From: an uncultured Pseudovibrio sp.
Lineage (GTDB): Bacteria > Pseudomonadota > Alphaproteobacteria > Rhizobiales > Stappiaceae
Reading direction: 5' to 3'
NCBI GenBank assembly: GCA_947496145.1
Contig: CANMBS010000041.1
Location: 1 to 45,383, forward strand
DNA length: 45,383 nucleotides
The notes beneath the pieces were generated by a model, which was not told the origin of the DNA, ran no database searches, and saw only the letters and a program-made list of their open reading frames with translations. Below are positions 17,565-26,763 of this stretch, one piece after another. A program made the position numbers and the translations under genes. Numbering within the stretch: the stretch's first letter is position 1; each line of letters begins with the position of its first letter.

Positions 17565-19079
17565 ATGAGATACAGCCTGTTTTCTGTTGACCGAAGCGAC
17601 AGTTCAACTTTGCAAAGCCAGATTCGGGAGATGCTTGTTTCTGCAATCCTATCGGGCCAACTTGCGGAAAATACGCCAGTTCCATCAACTCGGGCACTGG
17701 CGAAACGACTTAAGGTTTCCCGCAATACAGTGATGCTGGCTTATCAGGCACTGGCGGCAGATGGGTATCTGATCACCCGTGAACGCTCCGGGTTTTATGT
17801 GTCACCCGAGGTTATGGAGAATCTGGGGCAACTGCGGGAGTCGCTCACTCCTCAAGAGCAAGTGCCCGGTGACAGGGTGGACTGGGCAGCGAAACTGCGA
17901 CTGACACCGTCAACGCAGTTCAATATTCTGAAGACTGAGAATTGGCATAGCTATCCCTACCCTTTCATCTATGGGCAGGTTGATCCGACCCTTTTTCCTA
18001 TCAGTGCATGGCGTGATTGCGTACGTCAGACCATGAGCATCAAATGGCTGGATGCCTGGACCGATGACCGGTTTACGGCAGATGATCCTATGCTGATTGA
18101 GCAGATTCAGCGACGCATTCTTATCCGGCGTGGTGTCATTGCGGACCCAGATGAAATCCTTGTGACGATGGGGGCACAAAACGCGCTCTTCCTCATCGCG
18201 CATTTACTCGTTAAACCAGATACCCCGGTGGCTCTGGAAGATCCGGGCTACCCGGATGTGCGCAACATTATGCAACTGCGAAGCACGGATATTCGCGCTA
18301 TTCCTGTAGACGAACAAGGCATATGCGCCGATATGCTGGGTGATGCCAAGCTGGTTTATGTAACGCCGAGCCATCAGTTTCCAACCAACACCACCATGAC
18401 GATGGAACGAAGGCGTGAGGTACTGGAGTGGGCGGCGAAGGCCGATGCGCTCATTATTGAAGATGATTATGAGTATGAAACAAACTACCGGGGGCAACCA
18501 ACGGCGGCCCTGAGATCGATTGATGCCTCTGGGAGGGTTCTGTACGTGGGCAGTCTTTCCAAGTCTATCATGCCGGGGTTGCGGATTGGGTTCATTGTAG
18601 CGCCCAAGCCGGTGATTAAAGAAATCCGTGCCATGCGGCGATTGATGCTGCGACATCCACCGGGCAACAACCAACGCAGTGTGGCATTGTTTCTGGCACA
18701 AGGCTCTCAGGATGCGCTTATCAGCAAACTACATCACGCCTATTCCAATCGCTGGAATACTCTGAGCGAGGCTATGGAAATCCACTTCCCCGGCTGGGCG
18801 CAGGTGTCTGCTTTTGGGGGTTCCTCTTTCTGGGTGAGCGGCCCGCCGGATCTGGATGCACGGGAACTGGCAAAGGAGGCTCTGACACGAGGAGTACTGA
18901 TCGAACCTGGCGATGTGTTTTTTACCAAGCCTGCTCAAGGAAAGAGCTACTTCCGTCTCGGTTTTTCTTCCATACATGCTGAAAAAATAGAGAAAGGGAT
19001 CGAATTTTTAGCAGAGTCATATGAAAACCTATCAAGAAGAAGGCTAAAGCGAGAGAAAGAAAGCCCCGATTTTGTATAG
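17565..19079 (+). CDS. tauR: TauR, MocR/GntR-family regulator with aminotransferase domain
   Basis: A transcription activator of taurine genes, 504 residues. The N-terminal winged helix (about residues 8-75) contains LQSQIREMLVSAILSGQL and VPSTRALAKRLKVSRNTVMLAYQAL. The C-terminal part (about 110-490) is a class I aminotransferase fold without expected catalysis, keeping the PLP lysine in VGSLSKSIMPGLRIG and the YVTPSHQFPTNTTM motif. In Rhodobacter capsulatus such a TauR activates tpa with taurine. ATG 17565 is preferred over 17541 because GGGGGGAGGAG lies just upstream. It is divergent from tpa, with tauABC downstream in the same direction after a 284-bp gap that has its own operator-like repeats. 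Confidence 0.9.
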   Translation: MRYSLFSVDRSDSSTLQSQIREMLVSAILSGQLAENTPVPSTRALAKRLKVSRNTVMLAYQALAADGYLITRERSGFYVSPEVMENLGQLRESLTPQEQVPGDRVDWAAKLRLTPSTQFNILKTENWHSYPYPFIYGQVDPTLFPISAWRDCVRQTMSIKWLDAWTDDRFTADDPMLIEQIQRRILIRRGVIADPDEILVTMGAQNALFLIAHLLVKPDTPVALEDPGYPDVRNIMQLRSTDIRAIPVDEQGICADMLGDAKLVYVTPSHQFPTNTTMTMERRREVLEWAAKADALIIEDDYEYETNYRGQPTAALRSIDASGRVLYVGSLSKSIMPGLRIGFIVAPKPVIKEIRAMRRLMLRHPPGNNQRSVALFLAQGSQDALISKLHHAYSNRWNTLSEAMEIHFPGWAQVSAFGGSSFWVSGPPDLDARELAKEALTRGVLIEPGDVFFTKPAQGKSYFRLGFSSIHAEKIEKGIEFLAESYENLSRRRLKREKESPDFV

Positions 19080-19212
19080 TCCACCAACGCGCATTTCTTT
19101 ACATCACGCTACTGTTAAGTTCGTCACATACGGAAAGAACATGCTCTTCACCTTGTCACATCAATATTTGGGTAGACCTGTAAATTGAAAGCACATGACG
19201 AAAGAATACTTT

Positions 19213-19245
19213 CTGGACCTATCGGGATTCACGAACTGGCACTAC
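19213..19245 (+). promoter_or_regulatory. candidate TauR operator upstream of tauA
   Basis: CTGGACCTAT (19213-19222), identical to the 10-mer between tpa and tauR, is followed 23 bp later by CTGGCACTAC (19236-19245). A weaker copy, GTAGACCTGT, lies at 19172-19181. They are 119-151 bp ahead of the tauA start. Confidence 0.55.
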
Positions 19246-19363
19246 CGAGCTTTACAGTTTCATAGTGTGCTGGTTTTGTCGCCGTTTTGTACATCACGTT
19301 TCCATAGATAACCAACAGTAAAGCGGAAACAGGACAGAAAGGCACGATCAGGAGGGGACACAC

Positions 19364-20350
19364 ATGGCATTTAGGAAGCTCGCAGGAAAACTGGCTCTGG
19401 CGGCAAGCATGGTTGCCGGGCTGGGAATGAGTTCAGCGCATGCACTTGATAAAATCACCGTTGCTTATTTTCTGGAATGGCCGACTGCAAATCAGGCAGC
19501 CCAGTTCGACAAAACCTATGACAAGGCACTTGGGGTTGAAGTTGAATGGCGAGCTTTTGGCAACGGCAATGAGATGGTGCAAGCCATGGTCTCTGGCGAT
19601 GTACAAATCGCCTATAGCAACGGGTTCGTCCCGTTCGTTGTTGGTGTCTCTTCCGGTGCTCCGATTAAACTTGTTGGTGTCGCAGTAACTTATGCAGAGA
19701 ACGACTTGTGCGTTGTGCGTAATGACTCTGGCATTACACAGGCAAATGCCAAGGAGCTGGAAGGCAAAAAGGTTGCAGCGCCAATTGGTAATGTGACCCA
19801 CTACAAACTCATCCGCACGCTGGACCATCTGGGCGTTGACATTAACAAGGTGAACCTTGTGCAAATGAACCCGGCAGATGCAGCAGTTGCCGTGGTACGC
19901 GGGGATGTGGTGATGGGCTGCGCCTTTGGCGGTGCGCTGGATCGCATGAAAATGGTTGGAACACCGTTGATGACTGGTGCTGAGCAAGAGGCAGCTGGCA
20001 TCTATACTTTTGATACAGTCAACGTGACCAACAGCTTTGCAAAGGATCATCCTGATCTGGTGCGCAAATTCTTAGCAGTCACGGATCAGGCCAATGCCGC
20101 TTACAATGCCGACCCTGAAGCAGTTTACGGCAAGATTGCCCGCGCTGCCGGTATGGACCTTGAGCCAACCAAGAAGATGATCGCCAATTTTGGCTTTCCA
20201 AGCAACGAGGACCAGATAGGGGAGAACTGGCTTGGCGGGGGAATACAATCAGCTGCGAAGGGCGTCGCGGATGTGATGGTATCAGCTGGTGGACTTGACG
20301 AAGCGCTGGATGATTACTCCCAGTTTGTGGATGCAAGCTATCTGAAATAG
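19364..20350 (+). CDS. tauA: taurine ABC transporter, periplasmic substrate-binding protein
   Basis: A 328-residue periplasmic protein with a signal peptide (LALAASMVAGLGMSSAHA, cleavage near residue 27). The mature protein starts LDKITVAYFLEWPTANQ and has the NMT1/SsuA-TauA-type binding fold, with GDVQIAYSNGFVPF and the hinge segment LEGKKVAAPIGNVTHYKLIRTL. Genes for an ATPase and a permease of the nitrate/sulfonate/taurine class follow. The location next to tauR and tpa makes taurine the likely ligand; other sulfonates or amines cannot be excluded. ATG 19364 follows AGGAGGGG. This is the first gene of tauABC. Confidence 0.92.
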   Translation: MAFRKLAGKLALAASMVAGLGMSSAHALDKITVAYFLEWPTANQAAQFDKTYDKALGVEVEWRAFGNGNEMVQAMVSGDVQIAYSNGFVPFVVGVSSGAPIKLVGVAVTYAENDLCVVRNDSGITQANAKELEGKKVAAPIGNVTHYKLIRTLDHLGVDINKVNLVQMNPADAAVAVVRGDVVMGCAFGGALDRMKMVGTPLMTGAEQEAAGIYTFDTVNVTNSFAKDHPDLVRKFLAVTDQANAAYNADPEAVYGKIARAAGMDLEPTKKMIANFGFPSNEDQIGENWLGGGIQSAAKGVADVMVSAGGLDEALDDYSQFVDASYLK

Positions 20351-20455
20351 TAGCTTTAAGGGAGTGGCGGGTTTGATCCAGCCATTCCTGAACTTCCCAA
20401 AATAATAATAAGACCGGGCGAACCAGGCATTCTTCAAAGAACCGGGAGAAGTGCT

Positions 20456-21268
20456 TTGAGTGGTATAGTTGCCGACAAAATCTCGATGGTTTTCACCCTG
20501 CCCAGCGGTGAACAAGTCCATGCTCTTAACGATGTGAATTTAAATGTAAAGGATGGAGAGATCATCTCTGTTCTCGGGCCGTCGGGTTGCGGTAAGACAA
20601 CTCTGCTTAACATCATTGCTGGTTTCCTGAAGCCTACATCAGGCAAGATTGTCCGCGAGAACATTGAGGTCACCGGCCCCGGCCCTGATCGCGGGATGGT
20701 TTTTCAGCAAGGTGCTCTTTTTGAATGGATGACAGTTGAAAAGAACATTGCCTTTGGCCCGAAGATGGCAGGACGCCCGGCGGCAGACACCAAACGCAAG
20801 GTCGATGAGCTTTTGCAGATTGTCGGTCTGCAAGACTTCGGCAAGAAACCTGTTTATCAGCTTTCCGGCGGTATGCAGCAGCGTGTGGCGCTGGCACGCT
20901 GTCTTGCCAACGACCCGGAAGTGATCCTGATGGATGAACCTCTTGGGGCCCTTGATGCTTTGACCCGTGAAAAAATGCAGGGGCTGGTGCTCAAACTCTG
21001 GAAGGAAACACGCAAGACCATCATTCTCATCACTCACTCAGTGGAGGAGGCTCTTTTCCTTGGGGAGCGGCTGATTGTAATGGCTCCGCGCCCGGGCCGA
21101 ATTTTGCGTGAGTATGAGTTGCCCTTTGCGGATCGCGGACTGGTGGAAAGCCCACGTCAGATAAAAGCCTCTCCAGAGTTTGTGGAGACACGCGAGGAGG
21201 TGCTCTCTCTTATCTGGGGCATGGAAGAAGAGATCATGGGTAGTGATAAAGAACCGGAACCAGCATAG
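20456..21268 (+). CDS. tauB: taurine ABC transporter ATP-binding protein
   Basis: The ATPase subunit (270 codons). Walker A is GPSGCGKTTLL, the Q-loop is VFQQGALFEWMTVEKN, the signature is LSGGMQQRVALARCL, and Walker B is VILMDEPLGALD followed by the switch ITHSVEEAL. Length and motifs fit the TauB/SsuB/NrtC class. The start is a TTG at 20456 with GGGAG at proper distance; the first ATG in frame (20486) would remove the first beta strand. It lies 105 bp after tauA and 9 bp before tauC, so tauABC is one operon. Confidence 0.92.
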   Translation: MSGIVADKISMVFTLPSGEQVHALNDVNLNVKDGEIISVLGPSGCGKTTLLNIIAGFLKPTSGKIVRENIEVTGPGPDRGMVFQQGALFEWMTVEKNIAFGPKMAGRPAADTKRKVDELLQIVGLQDFGKKPVYQLSGGMQQRVALARCLANDPEVILMDEPLGALDALTREKMQGLVLKLWKETRKTIILITHSVEEALFLGERLIVMAPRPGRILREYELPFADRGLVESPRQIKASPEFVETREEVLSLIWGMEEEIMGSDKEPEPA

Positions 21269-21277
21269 GAGGCTGAT

Positions 21278-22147
21278 ATGAGCAAACACCCTGCACCACC
21301 ATCGGGTCTTTCTGTCTGGCTCGGGCTTAAAGACAATGTGTTTACGCAGCAAAAAACAGTTCGCTTCGGAGATGCCAGCGCGGTTAACTCAGGGCGGTTT
21401 TATTCCATCCTGACTGTTGTGATTTTACTGGCCGCATGGGGGATCGCCAGTGGCCTCGGATTACTCCAGAGTTTCTATTGGCCTTCTATCGATGCGACAC
21501 TCGCACGGCTGATCAAGCTGTTTACAGAGGGCTTTCGCAATGTGGCGTTCTGGGATCATATCGGCATTTCAGTATTTCGTGTGCTGGCTGGCGTTCTGCT
21601 TGGAGCAGTGATTGGTGTTCCGCTGGGGCTGGCCATGGGGTTGTCTTCAGTTGCACGTGGTTTCTTTGACCCCATTGTGGAGTTCATGCGCCCGATTCCG
21701 CCGCTGGCTTTGATTCCGCTAATCATCCTGTGGTTTGGCATTGATGAGACGGCAAAAATCTTTCTGCTGTTCCTTGCCTCCCTGTTCATTATGACTATTG
21801 CGGCGCGCTCTGGGGTGAACAGTGTCAAGATCACTAAGGTGCATGCGGCATATTCACTGGGAGCGTCTCGGGTGCAAATCCTGTTTCATGTGATCTTGCC
21901 GAATGCACTACCTGAAATCTTTACAGGCCTGCGCACAGCCATGGGGGTGTGCTGGGGCACAGTTGTAGCGGCGGAACTGGTGGCTGCGGACAAAGGCGTT
22001 GGCTCTATGATCATGATCGCAAAGAACTTTTTACAGACGGATACGGTTGTAATCGGTATCTTTGTGATTGGTTTGATCGGCTACACCATTGAACTTGGTA
22101 TGCGGTATCTGGAGCGTCTGCTGATCCCCTGGCAAGGGAAAGGATAA
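21278..22147 (+). CDS. tauC: taurine ABC transporter permease
   Basis: An inner-membrane permease of 289 residues with about six transmembrane helices. The conserved cytoplasmic EAA loop that contacts TauB is at HAAYSLGASRVQILFHVILPNALPEIFTGLR, with the typical PIPPLALIPLIILWFGIDETAKIFL segment before it. The N-terminus (about 45 residues) is hydrophilic and faces the cytoplasm. ATG 21278 follows AGGAGG. This is the last gene of tauABC; the next gene starts 108 bp later and encodes an unrelated enzyme. Confidence 0.92.
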   Translation: MSKHPAPPSGLSVWLGLKDNVFTQQKTVRFGDASAVNSGRFYSILTVVILLAAWGIASGLGLLQSFYWPSIDATLARLIKLFTEGFRNVAFWDHIGISVFRVLAGVLLGAVIGVPLGLAMGLSSVARGFFDPIVEFMRPIPPLALIPLIILWFGIDETAKIFLLFLASLFIMTIAARSGVNSVKITKVHAAYSLGASRVQILFHVILPNALPEIFTGLRTAMGVCWGTVVAAELVAADKGVGSMIMIAKNFLQTDTVVIGIFVIGLIGYTIELGMRYLERLLIPWQGKG

Positions 22148-22255
22148 AGACGAGAAGTAATTGTTTGACGCAATCGCAGCAGTTCTGTGCAATTTTCGCA
22201 TTGATTTGACGCCCTGAGGCTCTCATATTTTATGGAGAGCTTTCGGGGTGCTGTG

Positions 22256-23128
22256 ATGAAGACTGTCGTTATTGCTGGCGCAACTGGTTATCTTGGGGCC
22301 TATCTGGTTGCGTTTTACCATCAAAAAGGCTGGCATGTACGTGCGCTGGTTCGTAATGAACAGACTGCACGCGCAAAAGGTCTTGAAGCCAGTGAGTTTT
22401 TTGAGGGCGAAGCGACGAAGCCAGATAGCCTGAGTGGCCTTATGGAAGGGGCTGATCTGGTGATTTCCGCCCTTGGCATCACACGCCAGAAAGATGGACT
22501 GTCGTACAAGGACGTTGACTTTCAGGCCAATAAGAACCTGCTGGAGCTCGCCATTCAACGTAGCGTTCCGCAGTTTGCCTATATCCACGTTCTTAATGCA
22601 GCCAGAATGCTGGATGTTGAGCTTGTGCGTGCCAAGCAGGATTTTGTTGACGTACTCCAAGCCGCGCCCATTAAGAGCACTGTGATTTCGCCCAGCGGAT
22701 ATTTTTCAGATTTAGAAGAGTTTCTCGGTATGGCAAAGTCCGGGCGGGTTTATCTGTTCGGGTCCGGAGCCTGTCGCCTTAACCCGATCCACGGCGCTGA
22801 TCTGGCGGAGGCATGCTACAGTATCATAGAGGACGGTAAGTCAAAGGCGGACGTAGGCGGCCCGGTCACTTATACGCAGAACGAACTTGCTGAGCTTGCT
22901 CTTCAGAGTCTGGGTAAAAAAATCAGAATTACGCATCTGCCGGATTGGATCAGTCTTGCTGTACAGCGGCTTTTAGAGGTCTTCACCGGAGTGAAAACCT
23001 ATGGCCCAATCCAGTTTTTCCTCAGCGTGATGCGCATGGATATGATTGGCGAGCATTACGGCACCAAGCGACTGGAAGACCACTTTGCAGAGGTTGCTCA
23101 GCGTAAATTTCAGCAAAAAGCTAGCTGA
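22256..23128 (+). CDS. NAD(P)-binding atypical SDR / epimerase-like protein
   Basis: A 290-residue Rossmann-fold protein starting MKTVVIAGATGYLGAYLVAF, with the nucleotide motif GATGYLG. VRALVRNEQTARAKGLEASEFFEGEATKPDSLSGLMEGADLVISALG is the usual continuation of NmrA/YwnB-type atypical SDRs. A catalytic YxxxK is not evident, so it may be a sensor or a quinone/ubiquinone-linked reductase-like protein rather than a classic dehydrogenase. ATG 22256 is preferred to 22232 because it starts the first beta strand directly. Its stop overlaps that of hutC by 8 bp in convergent orientation. No link to taurine or histidine use is evident. Confidence 0.75.
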   Translation: MKTVVIAGATGYLGAYLVAFYHQKGWHVRALVRNEQTARAKGLEASEFFEGEATKPDSLSGLMEGADLVISALGITRQKDGLSYKDVDFQANKNLLELAIQRSVPQFAYIHVLNAARMLDVELVRAKQDFVDVLQAAPIKSTVISPSGYFSDLEEFLGMAKSGRVYLFGSGACRLNPIHGADLAEACYSIIEDGKSKADVGGPVTYTQNELAELALQSLGKKIRITHLPDWISLAVQRLLEVFTGVKTYGPIQFFLSVMRMDMIGEHYGTKRLEDHFAEVAQRKFQQKAS

Positions 23129-23831
23129 AGGTTGGCTCATCTGAGCTGCGTGTTGCCATGCTGTATCGATTACCCGGATGGGTGAGGCGTACATAAGTGA
23201 TGCCCTGCCCGGAAATCCAGGTGCGGCGCAGGATGGTGAAGACAGGCTCTCCCTCTTCCAGTTGCAACAGGCGTTGCTCTTCCGCAGTTGCTTTAACGGC
23301 CTGAAAGACATGCTCAATGTTTGGATGCGGAACCCGTTGTAACAGCCATTCATTGGGGCCGATGTCCGTGAAGCTCTCATTCGCAGCTTCGGGTTGTGCT
23401 GAAAGGTTAATCCAGCGCGTATCCAGTTGCTGAGGAATGCCGTCTCCGTAATGCAAAGATTTGAGATAGAGAGCTTTTTCGTTGGGCTTCAGTCCAAGCT
23501 GAGTGCGTACGTCTTCCGGTGGCAAAGCCTCCAGTCGTTCCAGAAGCAGGTATTTGTAGGTCTGCCCTTTATTTTCCACCTCCTGCCGGATAACTGGAAT
23601 GGAGATGGTGGCGGGATGAGCTTTTGGCTGAACCACGCGAGTGCCGGCTTTACGGCGGCGTTCTACCAGCCCGGCGTCTGCAAGTTCACGCATGGCGCGG
23701 TTGACGGTGGCGCGGGTGCAGCCAAACTCCTCGGAGAGCGCTTGTTCGCTGGGCAGCAAATCACCGGGTTGCCACTGCCGGGTGGTGATGCGGTCCTGCA
23801 AGATGCCTCTTATTTCCTTATAGGATCGCAA
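23121..23831 (-). CDS. hutC: histidine utilisation repressor HutC (GntR family)
   Basis: A repressor of hut genes that responds to urocanate. The 236 residues contain an N-terminal GntR winged helix, ITTRQWQPGDLLPSEQALSEEFGCTRATVNRAMRELADAGLVERRRKAGTRV (about 14-65), and a C-terminal UTRA ligand domain (about 90-230) with DTRWINLSAQP and WISGQGITYVRLTHPG. The best start is a TTG at 23831, 42 bp after the hutF stop with AGGA seven bases before it; no ATG exists upstream in this frame. It is the second gene of the leftward hutF-hutC unit. Confidence 0.93.
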   Translation of the reverse strand: MRSYKEIRGILQDRITTRQWQPGDLLPSEQALSEEFGCTRATVNRAMRELADAGLVERRRKAGTRVVQPKAHPATISIPVIRQEVENKGQTYKYLLLERLEALPPEDVRTQLGLKPNEKALYLKSLHYGDGIPQQLDTRWINLSAQPEAANESFTDIGPNEWLLQRVPHPNIEHVFQAVKATAEEQRLLQLEEGEPVFTILRRTWISGQGITYVRLTHPGNRYSMATRSSDEPTFS

Positions 23832-23873
23832 GCGCTTATCCTGTCTCTGGCTGAATTTGAAAATCAGGTGTTG

Positions 23874-25250
23874 TTAGGCTGCTTCCAGCAAAACTGCAAG
23901 CTGTTCTCTGTATTTAGCGGCGATGGACGCACGATGGATGTGTACTCCGTCCTTCACCATGTGACGTCCGGCTGACCAGACATCTGTGACAACACGGTCG
24001 TCTCCGGCAAAAATCCAGTAATCGATGTATTGATCAGGGCGCAGGCCCGTGAACTCCACCCGGTCCGTTTCAATGGCAACCACATCTGCCAGATAGCCTT
24101 CTTTCAGCTCGCCTGTCTGGCGTGCGAGTGCCTGAGCACCGCCTTTTGCTGCGGCTTGATACATGGCGGTGCCAACGGCCCCCTCACCGCAGAGCATGAC
24201 ATTGCGTGACTGATCACGCAGGCGCTGGCTGTATTCCAGAATGCGCAGCTCTTCAGAAAGGGAAATGCGCAGGTTGCTGTCAGAGCCAATGCCATAGACA
24301 CCGCCCGCTTCAAGGAAGGTTGGCCCGTTGAAGATGCCATCGCCCAGATTGGCTTCTGTGATGGGGCACAGACCTGCAACAACTCCGGCTTTCGCCATTG
24401 CAACGGTTTCTTCTGTGGTCATGTGCGTGGCATGAATGAGGCACCAGTTACTCCCCACTTCTACGTTATCCAGCAGCCATTCAATTGGCCTTGCACCAAG
24501 CCATTCCTTTACTGCTTCCACCTCCTTCATCTGCTCTGAGATATGGATATGGACAGGCTGGCCTGCAAAAGCCTGTGCAATTTCGCGCAGCTGCTCCGGG
24601 TTGGTCGCTCGCAGAGAATGAGGCGCGATGCCCACTTTGCAATCTGTCGGAAGAAATGAGGGAAGTGCTTTGCTTGCTTCTTCGATCAGGCGAAGGTGCC
24701 GCTCAAGATCATTACCAAATCGCAGTTGCCCTCCGCTTAGCTGTTGCTGTCCAGCACCGCCATAGGAATACAGCACAGGCAAGTGGGTCAGGCCGATTCC
24801 GGTTTGGCTGGCGGCTGCGAAAATGCGCTGGCTCATTTCGGGAAGGTCCGCATAAGGCATACCATCAGCCTGATGATGCAGATAATGGAACTCGCCAACA
24901 CTGGCGTATCCCGCTTCCAGCATCTCCATATACACCAATGCGGCAATGGCCTGGACTTGCTCAGGGTTTAGTCGACCAAGAAAGCGGTACATCAACTCCC
25001 GCCATGTCCAGAAGCTGTCTTTCCCCTTCTGGCGCACCTCCGTCATGCCTGCCATTGCTCGCTGGAAAGCGTGGGAGTGCAGGTTTGCTGGGGCAGGACA
25101 GATCAGTTTACTCATACCTGACACTTCTTCGCCTGCTGGCATAACTCCGGTCTCAACCCTGTCGATCACACCATTTTCAGAGATGTGTAATCGTACATTT
25201 TCAGCAAGTCCGGCGGAGAGAAGCGCATGCGCTGCGAAGATTGTTTTCAT
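23874..25250 (-). CDS. hutF: formimidoylglutamate deiminase
   Basis: Hydrolyses N-formimidoyl-L-glutamate to N-formylglutamate and ammonia, the fourth step of the five-step histidine pathway. It has 458 residues of the amidohydrolase superfamily. The metal-binding HxH motif is at APANLHSHAFQRAMAG, followed by VGEFHYLHH, the GIAPHSLRAT His, HIHISEQMKEVEAV and the GIGSDSNLRISLSEELR Asp motif. These fit HutF rather than guanine or cytosine deaminase, and the location between hutC and hutI confirms it. The start is ATG 25250. The gene is transcribed away from hutIHGU. Confidence 0.95.
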   Translation of the reverse strand: MKTIFAAHALLSAGLAENVRLHISENGVIDRVETGVMPAGEEVSGMSKLICPAPANLHSHAFQRAMAGMTEVRQKGKDSFWTWRELMYRFLGRLNPEQVQAIAALVYMEMLEAGYASVGEFHYLHHQADGMPYADLPEMSQRIFAAASQTGIGLTHLPVLYSYGGAGQQQLSGGQLRFGNDLERHLRLIEEASKALPSFLPTDCKVGIAPHSLRATNPEQLREIAQAFAGQPVHIHISEQMKEVEAVKEWLGARPIEWLLDNVEVGSNWCLIHATHMTTEETVAMAKAGVVAGLCPITEANLGDGIFNGPTFLEAGGVYGIGSDSNLRISLSEELRILEYSQRLRDQSRNVMLCGEGAVGTAMYQAAAKGGAQALARQTGELKEGYLADVVAIETDRVEFTGLRPDQYIDYWIFAGDDRVVTDVWSAGRHMVKDGVHIHRASIAAKYREQLAVLLEAA

Positions 25251-25514
25251 TGTTCACTCAATGGCTTTGAGGTGAATTTAGGTGATCACTCACTATAATA
25301 AGCATATACATAAATATGTTTCAAGCAATCAAAATCAATATATAAAATATCACCAATAATGTAAATTATCTATAATCATCAGATGTTTAACCTATTAAAA
25401 TATCAATATATGCATCAAAGATACACAGTTTGCCTATTTTTTATGTATAGACAATAAATGAATTCCATGTAGATTTCTGCAGAAGTGAATTTATATGGAG
25501 CCTTGGAGGAGTGC
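25251..25514. promoter_or_regulatory. divergent hut control region with HutC-like palindromes
   Basis: This AT-rich region separates hutF and hutI. TGTATAGACA at 25444-25453 matches the TGTA-N2-TACA HutC site known from Pseudomonas except for one base. ACATA-AA-TATGT at 25308-25319 is a perfect inverted repeat of related composition. They lie close to the two start codons, where a repressor could block both promoters. Assignment of either site to HutC is inference. Confidence 0.4.
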
Positions 25515-26756
25515 ATGACAGTTGTGAGGAACGTGCTCACCAACCTGAATGCTGCGACGCTGCAAGCGGGCACAGATGGATATGGTTTACTTCCGGATGC
25601 AGCCATAGCGATTGAGGGTGATCAGATCTGCTGGGTTGGGCAGCGTGATGAACTGCCGGGGAGCTGGCAGGACGCACCGCAACAGGACATGCAGGGGTGT
25701 CTGGCAACACCTTCCCTCGTGGATTGCCATACTCACATTGTTTACGGTGGCTCTCGTGCACGGGAGTTCGAGCTGAGCCTCAATGGTGCCAGTTATGAAG
25801 AGATTGCCCGCGCAGGTGGCGGCATTCGTTCAACTGTAGCTGCAACACGAGCGGCAAGCGAAGACGAGCTTCTGGCAGGTGCTTTGCCGCGCATTGATGC
25901 TCTGCTTGGCGAGGGCGTAACGCTGATTGAGATCAAGTCTGGCTACGGGCTTGATCTTGAGACTGAACTAAAGATGCTGCGGGTTGCCCGCCGCATTGGG
26001 GAGTTGCGCCCTGTGAAGGTGCTGACCACCTTCCTCGGAGCGCACGCTTTGCCGCCGGAATACGAAGGGCGTAGTGACGAGTACATCCAGTTTGTGTGCG
26101 ATGAGGTCCTACCCGCTGTGCAAGCAAAGGGGCTTGCAGATGCGGTTGATGCGTTTTGTGAGGGGATTGCGTTTTCTCCTGAGCAGGTGAGCCGCGTTTT
26201 TGATTGTGCCGCAAAGCTGGGTCTGCCAGTCAAGATACACTCCGAGCAACTTTCCAACCTTGGTGGCACAGCCATGGCAGCGCGCCACAAAGCGCTCTCT
26301 GCGGATCATCTGGAGTATCTGGATTCAGCAGGCATTGAGGCGATGAAGGAAGCGGGCACTGTTGCTGTCCTGTTGCCGGGTGCGTTCTACTTTCTGCGTG
26401 AAACGCAGCATCCGCCGCTTCAGGAGCTTCGTGATGCAGGTGTTCCAATAGCGCTGGCAACAGATGCCAATCCCGGTTCTTCTCCCCTCACCTCACTTCT
26501 CCTTTGCATGAATATGGCGTGCACCTTGTTTCGCATGACACCGCAGGAAGCGCTGGCTGGCATTACACGCAATGCAGCGCAGGCACTGGGGCAAGCGGAT
26601 GTATGCGGCACGCTGGAAGCCGGGAAGCAGGCGAATATTGCCTTTTGGAATGTAAAAGAGCCAGCGGAACTGGCCTACCGGATCGGGTTCAACCCGCTGA
26701 ACCGCCTGTTTTACCTTGGGCAGGATATAACAAAACACAAAGTTAATCAGCAGTGA
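25515..26756 (+). CDS. hutI: imidazolonepropionase
   Basis: Hydrolyses 4-imidazolone-5-propanoate to N-formimidoylglutamate. The 413-residue amidohydrolase has the zinc-binding motif [18 protein letters not shown], the substrate segment [42 protein letters not shown] and [15 protein letters not shown] 25515 is chosen because GGAGGA ends a few bases upstream; a GTG at 25485 would add ten unlikely residues. It is the first gene of hutIHGU, with only 7 bp to hutH. Confidence 0.96.
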   Translation: MTVVRNVLTNLNAATLQAGTDGYGLLPDAAIAIEGDQICWVGQRDELPGSWQDAPQQDMQGCLATPSLVDCHTHIVYGGSRAREFELSLNGASYEEIARAGGGIRSTVAATRAASEDELLAGALPRIDALLGEGVTLIEIKSGYGLDLETELKMLRVARRIGELRPVKVLTTFLGAHALPPEYEGRSDEYIQFVCDEVLPAVQAKGLADAVDAFCEGIAFSPEQVSRVFDCAAKLGLPVKIHSEQLSNLGGTAMAARHKALSADHLEYLDSAGIEAMKEAGTVAVLLPGAFYFLRETQHPPLQELRDAGVPIALATDANPGSSPLTSLLLCMNMACTLFRMTPQEALAGITRNAAQALGQADVCGTLEAGKQANIAFWNVKEPAELAYRIGFNPLNRLFYLGQDITKHKVNQQ

Positions 26757-26763
26757 GGCTTTT

